NCBI GenBank assembly: GCA_964389005.1
Contig: CAYMCV010000050.1
Location: 1-17,361, forward strand
Reading direction: 5' to 3'
Source of the DNA: CAYMCV01 sp964389005
GTDB lineage: Bacteria; Bacillota; Clostridia; Lachnospirales; Lachnospiraceae
Length of the DNA stretch: 17,361 nucleotides
Within the stretch, counting starts at the first letter, position 1, and every line of letters starts with the position of its first letter. The notes beneath the pieces are model-generated. The model was not told the DNA's origin. It saw only the letters and a list, made by a program, of their open reading frames with translations, and searched no databases. A program made the translations under genes and the position numbers. Positions 1 through 5,437 of the stretch are shown piece after piece.

Positions 1-366
1 TTCATATGCTTCATAATTCTTCGCACTGACTTTGACCGTAATGTAATGCTCTGTTTCGCTTTGTGTTGCTTCATCATAACGGTCTATCGGTAATATGTAG
101 TAACGTGACGTATCTTCCTTGACATCTGTGGTAACTCCGTATGTCTTGGTCTCCGTCGCTTCGTTTGCATAGTAATCCATAACCATTCCGACAGACATTT
201 TGACATGTGCACCCTTTTTGATTTCGGAGATATCACATGTGTTCAAATCAATCGGCTGTGAAAGCGAACACCAAAAATCACTCCACCCCAAAATCACCAT
301 AAACAAACCGATAACCACCAATGAAAAATAAAGCCGTAAACTTGTCCAAAAACCTTTTCCTCTCAT
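1..366 (-). CDS. Membrane-anchored protein of unknown function, C-terminus cut by the window edge
   Basis: An open frame of 122 codons runs from an ATG at 366 to the left edge with no stop, so only the N-terminal part is visible. A GGGAG Shine-Dalgarno site lies nine bases before the ATG. Residues about 9-32 form one hydrophobic segment (LRLYFSLVVIGLFMVILGW), consistent with a single membrane anchor or uncleaved signal. The soluble part that follows contains a segment starting KKGAHVKMSVGMVMDYYANE and alternates charged and beta-prone stretches. It begins 23 bases after the trpS stop on the same strand, so the two are probably co-transcribed. I do not recognise the family firmly. It is reminiscent of small Lachnospiraceae membrane proteins annotated only by DUF numbers, and no function is proposed. 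Confidence 0.75.
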   Translation of the reverse strand, partial: MRGKGFWTSLRLYFSLVVIGLFMVILGWSDFWCSLSQPIDLNTCDISEIKKGAHVKMSVGMVMDYYANEATETKTYGVTTDVKEDTSRYYILPIDRYDEATQSETEHYITVKVSAKNYEAYE

Positions 367-389
367 ACACTTTCTCCCTTCAATATTTT

Positions 390-1391
390 TTATCTGATTT
401 TCTCAGGAAAACCAACCTTTTTCTGTACCTTTCTCAAGGTCTTGTTTGCAAAATAATTTGCTTTTTCCGCATTATTTTTGATAACTTCGTCTATATACGT
501 TTTATCATTTACCAATTCCGCAAATCGCGTCTGCACGGGTTTCAAGGTGTCGGCAACTGTCTCGCCGACTGCAAGTTTAAAATCACCGTAACCTTTTCCT
601 TCAAATTCTTTTTCAACGTCTTCCACGCTTTTACCGGTACAAGCCACATAGATATCAATCAAATTGCTGATTCCCGGTTGCTCGTCGCAACGATGAACCC
701 TTGCTTCCATATCTGTTACCGCACGTTTGAATTTACGAATTACGGTATCGGTATCATCCGTTAAGTATACGCTGGCATTCACATTCTCGTCCGATTTTGA
801 CATCTTCTTGGTCGGATCCTGTAAACTCATAATCTTTGCACCTGCTTTTCCGACATATGGCTCCGGAATCGTAAATACGTCTCCATAAATCGAATTGAAT
901 CGTTGTGCAATATCTCTCGTGATTTCCAGATGTTGCAATTGATCCTTACCGACCGGAACTACGTCTGCCTGATACAACAGAATATCCGCCGCCATCAAGA
1001 CCGGATAGGTATACAATCCTGCATTGATATTGTCCGCATGTTTTGCTGATTTGTCCTTGAATTGTGTCATACGATTCAATTCACCCATATAGGTAAAACA
1101 GTTCAAAATCCATGCCAATTCGGCATGTCCCGAAACGTGTGACTGATAGTAAATACAATTCTTCTCCGGATCTAGCCCTGCCGCGATATACAATGTCAGC
1201 AGATTTCTTGCTTTCTTCCGTAATTCTGCGGGATCTTGTCTGATGGTAATGGAATGCAAATCAACGACCGAATAAAAACACCGATATTCATCGCTTAAGT
1301 CGACCCAATTCTTCAGAGCTCCCAAATAATTACCCAATGTCAGGCTTCCGGTTGCCTGCATACCGCTAAAAAGTACTTTTTTTTCGTCCAT
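390..1391 (-). CDS. trpS: Tryptophanyl-tRNA synthetase (class I)
   Basis: This enzyme charges tRNA-Trp with tryptophan using ATP in the cytosol. The 333-residue length is normal for bacterial TrpRS. The class I HIGH-type signature is present in its TrpRS form (TGSLTLGNYLG, residues 14-24), and the KMSKS loop is at 196-200 inside DPTKKMSKSDEN. The typical blocks GELNRMTQFKDKSA (103-116) and YPVLMAADILLY (129-140) are intact. An ATG at 1391 follows a GGAGGAA ribosome binding site. The upstream gene on this strand is the cysteine-rich small protein; a membrane protein follows 23 bases after the stop. No T-box specifier or GGUGG-type antiterminator sequence is visible in the 186-base leader, although other inverted repeats are present there. 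Confidence 0.97.
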   Translation of the reverse strand: MDEKKVLFSGMQATGSLTLGNYLGALKNWVDLSDEYRCFYSVVDLHSITIRQDPAELRKKARNLLTLYIAAGLDPEKNCIYYQSHVSGHAELAWILNCFTYMGELNRMTQFKDKSAKHADNINAGLYTYPVLMAADILLYQADVVPVGKDQLQHLEITRDIAQRFNSIYGDVFTIPEPYVGKAGAKIMSLQDPTKKMSKSDENVNASVYLTDDTDTVIRKFKRAVTDMEARVHRCDEQPGISNLIDIYVACTGKSVEDVEKEFEGKGYGDFKLAVGETVADTLKPVQTRFAELVNDKTYIDEVIKNNAEKANYFANKTLRKVQKKVGFPEKIR

Positions 1392-1400
1392 GATTCCTCC

Positions 1401-1490
1401 GTGTTGCGATTAGTATTGTGAACAAGTGCTTATATAAGTATGTTACACTTGTCTTATTATTAAGCAAAAAATGGGATTTTGACGCAACAC
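1401..1490 (-). promoter_or_regulatory. trpS leader with two nested inverted repeats
   Basis: Two nested inverted repeats lie between the cysteine-rich gene and trpS. The outer pair is GTGTTGCG at 1401-1408 with its exact complement at 1483-1490. The inner pair is ACAAGTG at 1422-1428 with CACTTGT at 1446-1452, and a 10-bp palindrome CTTATATAAG lies at 1429-1438. The outer repeat ends right beside the trpS Shine-Dalgarno site. A leader RNA structure or operator is possible. The trpS promoter could not be placed with confidence, so this is only a candidate. Confidence 0.3.
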
Positions 1491-1501
1491 AAAACCCTGA
1501 G

Positions 1502-1526
1502 GTTGAAAGAAACGAATTCTTTCAAC
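1502..1526. repeat. 10-bp stem inverted repeat between the cysteine-rich gene and trpS
   Basis: GTTGAAAGAA at 1502-1511 and its exact complement TTCTTTCAAC at 1517-1526 enclose a five-base loop. It lies 52 bases after the stop of the cysteine-rich gene. On the minus strand it is followed by CTCAGGGTTTTGTG, which is a poor U-tract, so it may be a weak terminator, an mRNA 3' stabiliser or a protein-binding palindrome. Confidence 0.5.
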
Positions 1527-1577
1527 ATGGTTTCTTTTGCTTATACATCATATTGATTTTCCTTGTGGTCTTATTTA

Positions 1578-1805
1578 TCAGTTATTATCACAACCACAGG
1601 TACCGGAACCCGCAAACGGAACAAACGGGATCCTTTGTTCTGCACAATTATTTGACCTACTATCAAAAATAGGTTCTTTCTCGCAGGTATTGATTACACA
1701 ATTTGGTCGTTCACATTCGCAACCGCAATCACATCCGTTATTGTCGTTATCACTTTGATTTTGGTTACAACACAGTAATAAAAGAAGAAGAATTCCAAGA
1801 TTCAT
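1578..1805 (-). CDS. Small cysteine-rich protein with a hydrophobic N-terminus
   Basis: A 75-residue protein of unknown function with 11 cysteines. It starts with a short Leu-rich stretch (residues 3-11) ending in a Cys pair at 12-13, then an Asn/Asp/Gln-rich linker, then a CxCxCxC run at 25-31. Further cysteines are at 36, 41, 54, 70 and 72. An AAAGGA ribosome binding site lies about eight bases before the ATG at 1805. The ORF fits exactly between the GH13-like gene and trpS on the same strand. Short proteins opening with a poly-Leu stretch and a Cys pair recur in clostridial genomes as hypothetical proteins; that parallel is from memory. Metal binding or disulfide cross-linking is possible from the cysteine pattern, but nothing shows which. 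Confidence 0.7.
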   Translation of the reverse strand: MNLGILLLLLLCCNQNQSDNDNNGCDCGCECERPNCVINTCEKEPIFDSRSNNCAEQRIPFVPFAGSGTCGCDNN

Positions 1806-1858
1806 CGTTAGATCCTTTTATTCTTTTTTACCATTCTATGTAAGAAATATACAATTCG

Positions 1859-3739
1859 TTACACTGTAGCCACGAGGATTTTAATACTACGTTCCTCCAC
1901 ACGAATACCAAGTTCCTCCAAAGATTGCGGAATTTTTCCGGTCTCTGTACCGGCAACCGTGATCCAATGTTGCCCTTTCGGTAATTTCGGTAATGCAAAA
2001 CGATGCGTTTGCCAATGCATGTTATAGGCGACATACATGGCAGATATTTTGTTCTGTGTGTCATTTTGCGTCAGCATAACGGCGATATGTCGATTATAGT
2101 TTCCAAAATCCGCTCTCCATGCTTCTTTTGCATGATATGATATTTCGGGATAGCGATTCGTCGTTACATCAGATACAACCAGAGGTTCTTTCTTTCCAAG
2201 AAACGGTTGACTTTTGCGAAACGCAATCATGCTCCGTGTAAAATCAAGCAACTCTTTCCCGCTTTTTCGCATGTTCCAATTCAACCATGTGGTCTCATTA
2301 TCTTGACAATATGGATTATTGTTACCCTTTTGACTGTTTCCGAATTCATCACCACTCATAATAAGCGGTGTTCCCTGAGAAAGCAAGACCAAAAGTAAGG
2401 CATTTTTCATTTGTTTTTGTCGAAGCGATAAAATACTGCTTTTTCTCGTATCTCCCTCAATTCCGCAATTCCAACTGTAATTATAGTCTGCTCCATCACG
2501 ATTCATCTCGCCGTTTTCTTCATTGTGCTTTTTATCATAAGAAACGAGGTCTGCAAGCGTAAATCCGTAATAATTCGTGATAAAATTAACCGTTGCACAC
2601 TTTTCCGGATTCCGTTTCATCAATGAAACGGCAGTTTGCAGCATATCTTCATCACCTTTTAAAAAGCGTCGCATTTGATACATGAAATCATCTGCATAAA
2701 TACATAGATTACGATAAGCAGGTTTCTCTACTTCTTCGTAAATCTCCTGCACCGGAATATTATCATGCAGAATCTTTGTATTGGAAAGCAGTGGTTCTGT
2801 AGATAACAAAATAATCGGAATTCGATTCCCCTTCACATGAACTCCGTCAATATGATACTCCGTAACCCAATATTTCACAACATCCAAAATAAATCCCGGT
2901 TTGTATTGGTCAGGGAAATAAAGTTGCATGATAACTTCAATCCCGTTTCTATGTAAGGATTGCACCATTTGCTTGAATTCCGTATCCGCATGTTGCGGAT
3001 TGGATGCATAGGATGCTTTCGGTGCAAAATAGTATCCTGATGTAAAACCCCAGTAATTCGTTTTCGGTTCCTGTATATCCGGACGGTCTTTGTAGTGTTC
3101 TATCGCATATGCCTGACTCATTTGCATGGGTTGTTTTCCTGATTCATTACATATACGTTTTTCTTCAAATTCATACGCCGGAAGTAATTCTATTGCGGTA
3201 ATTCCTAATTTTTTAAGATATTGTACTTTTTCTGTTATACCGCGAAATGTTCCGGGCGATTGAATCCCGGAAGATTTATGTTTTGTAAAACCACGAACAT
3301 GCAAACAATAAATAATGGAATCTTCATATGGAATTCGCAAGGGTTCATCCTTATTCCACGAAAACAGAGACGTATGAAAACCGGCATACAATGAATCGGA
3401 AGCTGTGCCTTTGCCCCACTGTTCATTACCGTATACCTTTTTGGCATAGGCATCCATATACTCTGCCTGCTCATTATAAAAACGATATCCGTAATGCTCC
3501 GTATCGATTCCTTCCACAAAGATAGCGGCAATATTTCCGATGCGATGTTCCGGTGCAAAATCAATTCTTGTTCTTTTACCGGTGTCGATTTCAATCAAAA
3601 CAACCCCTTTGATGCAAGCACCTTTCTCCGCAACAGAAAAATTGATTCCATCGCTAAAAAGTGTTGCACCCAAGGGGTATGGTGTTCCTTTACGAATATG
3701 CAGTTGTTTGGTTGAGCTCTGTCCACTTTTCAATTGCAC
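1859..3739 (-). CDS. GH13 glycogen-debranching-enzyme-like protein lacking catalytic residues
   Basis: The scaffold is that of the isoamylase/GlgX branch of glycoside hydrolase family 13. An N-terminal CBM48-like region (PYPLGATLFSDGINFSV) is followed by a TIM-barrel region, then the hallmark blocks NYSWNCGIEGDTRKSS and IMSGDEFGNSQKGNNN. The four catalytic regions are degenerate. Numbering from the GTG, region I (normally DVVxNH) reads MQLYFPD near 271-277. Region II (GFRFD) reads GVHVK, with Lys303 at the nucleophile position. The acid/base Glu is replaced by Asp326. Region IV (HDG) reads YYG at 390-392. Hydrolysis is therefore unlikely; glycan binding or a regulatory role is inferred. No ATG lies near the start. 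GTG at 3739 is four bases after GGAG, TTG at 3733 is ten bases after, and TTG at 3742 is too close. The frame is intact over 626 residues, which argues for selection. Confidence 0.85.
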   Translation of the reverse strand: MQLKSGQSSTKQLHIRKGTPYPLGATLFSDGINFSVAEKGACIKGVVLIEIDTGKRTRIDFAPEHRIGNIAAIFVEGIDTEHYGYRFYNEQAEYMDAYAKKVYGNEQWGKGTASDSLYAGFHTSLFSWNKDEPLRIPYEDSIIYCLHVRGFTKHKSSGIQSPGTFRGITEKVQYLKKLGITAIELLPAYEFEEKRICNESGKQPMQMSQAYAIEHYKDRPDIQEPKTNYWGFTSGYYFAPKASYASNPQHADTEFKQMVQSLHRNGIEVIMQLYFPDQYKPGFILDVVKYWVTEYHIDGVHVKGNRIPIILLSTEPLLSNTKILHDNIPVQEIYEEVEKPAYRNLCIYADDFMYQMRRFLKGDEDMLQTAVSLMKRNPEKCATVNFITNYYGFTLADLVSYDKKHNEENGEMNRDGADYNYSWNCGIEGDTRKSSILSLRQKQMKNALLLVLLSQGTPLIMSGDEFGNSQKGNNNPYCQDNETTWLNWNMRKSGKELLDFTRSMIAFRKSQPFLGKKEPLVVSDVTTNRYPEISYHAKEAWRADFGNYNRHIAVMLTQNDTQNKISAMYVAYNMHWQTHRFALPKLPKGQHWITVAGTETGKIPQSLEELGIRVEERSIKILVATV

Positions 3740-3753
3740 CAATCTCCTTGCTC

Positions 3754-3765
3754 CGGGTTAACCCG
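3754..3765. promoter_or_regulatory. 12-bp perfect palindrome, candidate operator of the GH13-like gene
   Basis: CGGGTTAACCCG is a perfect palindrome. It sits about 12 bases downstream of the -10 box and just before the Shine-Dalgarno of the GH13-like gene, so it would lie at roughly +6 to +17. It does not match a catabolite (CRE) box. It could be an operator, or a short UTR hairpin with a TTAA loop. Confidence 0.4.
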
Positions 3766-3776
3766 CAAGCACTGAT

Positions 3777-3805
3777 ATTTTACCACAATTGAAGCCGTTA
3801 TGCAA
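3777..3805 (-). promoter_or_regulatory. Sigma-A-type promoter of the GH13-like gene
   Basis: On the minus strand the -35 box TTGCAT (3800-3805) and -10 box TAAAAT (3777-3782) are separated by exactly 17 bases. They lie between the exchanger stop and the GH13-like start, giving a leader of about 30 bases. No terminator is visible after the exchanger gene, so read-through from upstream is also possible. Confidence 0.65.
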
Positions 3806-3811
3806 TTTTTA

Positions 3812-4753
3812 TCAACCTAAAAGTAAATATACAAAATATCCGCCATATGCACATAGCATCGCAACACCCGATATTCTTCCGAGTTTTTTCTTCGGCAGAA
3901 CGCAGATAAGAAGCATTACACCTGCCGCAATTGCAACCAGCGTATCCCAAATGAATGATTGTGCAAACGGTATCGGAGAAATCAAACTGGTTGTACCCAA
4001 GATAAAAAGTATATTGAAGATGTTGCTTCCAACGATATTACCGATGGCAAGGTCCGCTTTCCCTTTCTTGGCGGCAATAACCGATGTTACCAACTCCGGT
4101 AATGAAGTTCCGAATGCAACAAGCGTTAATCCGATGATACGCTCATCAATTCCGATTGCACGTGCGATTGCTGTTGAGGCATCAACCGTAAAGTTACTTC
4201 CCAAGATAATACTAACAATACCTATAATTGTAAATAAAAATATCTTAAATACGCTCTTTTGTTTTTCTTCTGTCACCTCATCGCTTTTCATTTTGCCTGT
4301 TTTTGCCATATAAATTAAGTAAACGAAGAACAAGACAAAGCCAAGCCATAGAATGACGCCGTCCGCGAATGACAATTGGTTGCCCGACATCCCGAGGAAT
4401 AAAAGCCCTGTAGTGATTACAATCATAAAAGGTATTTCATACTTCAATGTACATATTTGAATTCCAATCGGTGAAACAAGTCCTGTAATACCGAGAATTA
4501 ACAATACATTCAGAATATTACTCCCCACAACATTACCGATTGCAATTTCCGAGGTCTGCTTGATGCCCGCCGTAATGCTGACCGCCGCCTCAGGAGCACT
4601 TGTTCCGAATGCAACCACCGTCAAACCAATGATGAGTTCGGGAATCTTAAATTTCCTGGCAATACCGGAAGCCCCCTCCACAAACCAATCGGCTCCCTTT
4701 AACAATAATGTAAACCCTACCGCCAATAACAAAATCTGCCAAACAATGCTCAT
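3812..4753 (-). CDS. CaCA-family sodium/calcium-type cation exchanger (YrbG-like)
   Basis: A 313-residue integral membrane antiporter of the Ca2+/cation antiporter superfamily. The two inverted alpha repeats are clear: GLTVVAFGTSAPE (43-55) with GNVVGSNILN (73-82), and LTLVAFGTSLPE (209-220) with GNIVGSNIFN (238-247). A short charged cytosolic loop (about 152-168) separates the halves. The longer frame begins at 4795, but AAAAGGAGA about seven bases before the ATG at 4753 fixes the start at MSIVWQ. Upstream lies a manganese-type riboswitch with a terminator. The family usually moves Ca2+ against Na+ or H+. The riboswitch suggests this member exports Mn2+, or Mn2+ as well as Ca2+, out of the cytosol; that substrate is inferred from regulation, not from the protein. 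Confidence 0.92.
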   Translation of the reverse strand: MSIVWQILLLAVGFTLLLKGADWFVEGASGIARKFKIPELIIGLTVVAFGTSAPEAAVSITAGIKQTSEIAIGNVVGSNILNVLLILGITGLVSPIGIQICTLKYEIPFMIVITTGLLFLGMSGNQLSFADGVILWLGFVLFFVYLIYMAKTGKMKSDEVTEEKQKSVFKIFLFTIIGIVSIILGSNFTVDASTAIARAIGIDERIIGLTLVAFGTSLPELVTSVIAAKKGKADLAIGNIVGSNIFNILFILGTTSLISPIPFAQSFIWDTLVAIAAGVMLLICVLPKKKLGRISGVAMLCAYGGYFVYLLLG

Positions 4754-4828
4754 ACTACATTCTCCTTTTCTTGTGTTATGTTGTTTGTTATACAAATTTT
4801 CTTTGGCGTTATATCATTATTTCTACAT

Positions 4829-4866
4829 AAAAAAGACTTTCAACGCCAAATGACGTTAAAAGTCTT
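4829..4866 (-). terminator. Intrinsic terminator of the riboswitch
   Basis: On the minus strand AAGACTTTTAACG pairs with CGTTGAAAGTCTT (13 bp with one U-G wobble, eight-base loop) and is followed by six Ts. It overlaps the P1 3' strand of the aptamer, as expected for a transcriptional ON switch. Confidence 0.85.
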
Positions 4867-4943
4867 GTTCTTTAAGATTAAAGATGCGTAACCACGGTTT
4901 CCCGGGGTATGTTGATTACGCATTGCACTACTCCCTTTTAACG
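4829..4943 (-). promoter_or_regulatory. yybP-ykoY-type (Mn2+) riboswitch with expression-platform terminator
   Basis: The minus-strand leader of the exchanger gene holds the family landmarks in order: AAAAGGGAGTAG at the 5' side, a stem with TCAACATACC and GAAACCGTGG between GCGTAA and TTACGC, a second hairpin (TCTTTAA/TTAAAGA), and CAAGACTTTTAACG at the 3' side. The closing helix P1 is a perfect 9-bp pairing of 4935-4943 with 4854-4862. The same 3' strand also forms the terminator stem, so ligand-stabilised P1 would block termination and turn the gene on. The match is to remembered E. coli alx and Lactococcus yybP-ykoY sequences; no covariance search was run. The transcript would start about at the 5' strand of P1. 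Confidence 0.85.
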
Positions 4944-4948
4944 AATTC

Positions 4949-4977
4949 ATTATAACGAATGAATCGTTTTCATGCAA
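4949..4977 (-). promoter_or_regulatory. Sigma-A promoter of the riboswitch-exchanger transcript
   Basis: On the minus strand the -35 box is TTGCAT (4972-4977) and the -10 box is a perfect TATAAT (4949-4954), 17 bases apart. Transcription would begin about at 4942, right at the first strand of aptamer helix P1. Confidence 0.8.
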
Positions 4978-5013
4978 TCAAAATGACTCATATTAAGATT
5001 TTTTCATGATGGA

Positions 5014-5042
5014 TTGCTTTTTTACGCATAGGCTGATAGAAT
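5014..5042 (+). promoter_or_regulatory. Sigma-A promoter of the DUF1292 gene
   Basis: The -35 box TTGCTT (5014-5019) and -10 box TAGAAT (5037-5042) are 17 bases apart, leaving a leader of about 32 bases before the start codon. Confidence 0.65.
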
Positions 5043-5080
5043 AAAAAGAGTTTAAAATGAATTTATGAGGAGGTTTAATG

Positions 5081-5437
5081 ATGTCAAATCAAAACGATCA
5101 GGAAATCGAAGACTTTGAAGGTGAAGACATTACCGTTGAATTGGAACTGGAAGACGGCGAAAAAGTCAACTGCGCTATCATTACCATTTTAACGGTTCAG
5201 GATAAAGACTATATCGCACTTCTTCCGATGGTCGAAGAAGATAATGAGAACTACGGTGACGTATGGTTCTACGAGTATCGCGAAGACGAATCCAATCCCG
5301 ATGCAGAACCGGAAATCATCTACATCGATGATGATGAAACCTATGAAATCGTAGCAGATGCTTTTGATGAGTTTCTTGACAATCAGGAATTCGATGAATT
5401 GATTGAGAAAGAAGCAGAATCCGAAGAAGACAAGTAA
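5081..5437 (+). CDS. Small acidic DUF1292 (YrzB-like) protein
   Basis: A 118-residue, strongly acidic cytosolic protein of the DUF1292 family. The visible core is DITVELELEDGEKVNCAIITI, then KDYIALLPM, then a VWFYEYRED segment and an IDDDETYEIVADAFDEFL tail. The family is common in Firmicutes and its function is unknown. Two ATGs are adjacent; GGAGG ends four bases before the first (5078) and seven before the second (5081), so the second is preferred. The gene has its own promoter and is alone on the plus strand here. Its last 55 bases overlap the 3' end of the convergent helicase gene. Confidence 0.9.
   Translation: MSNQNDQEIEDFEGEDITVELELEDGEKVNCAIITILTVQDKDYIALLPMVEEDNENYGDVWFYEYREDESNPDAEPEIIYIDDDETYEIVADAFDEFLDNQEFDELIEKEAESEEDK

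Larger units (their letters stand above)
4944..5080. other. Divergent intergenic region between the riboswitch and the DUF1292 gene
   Basis: The whole gap between the exchanger start and the DUF1292 start is about 330 bases. Apart from the riboswitch and terminator, this part holds two back-to-back sigma-A promoters and the DUF1292 ribosome binding site. I see no additional ORF or RNA in it. Confidence 0.7.

Noticed and set aside
1392..1577. T-box riboswitch ahead of trpS
   Set aside because: No antiterminator consensus, no specifier loop context and no clear terminator with a U-tract were visible.
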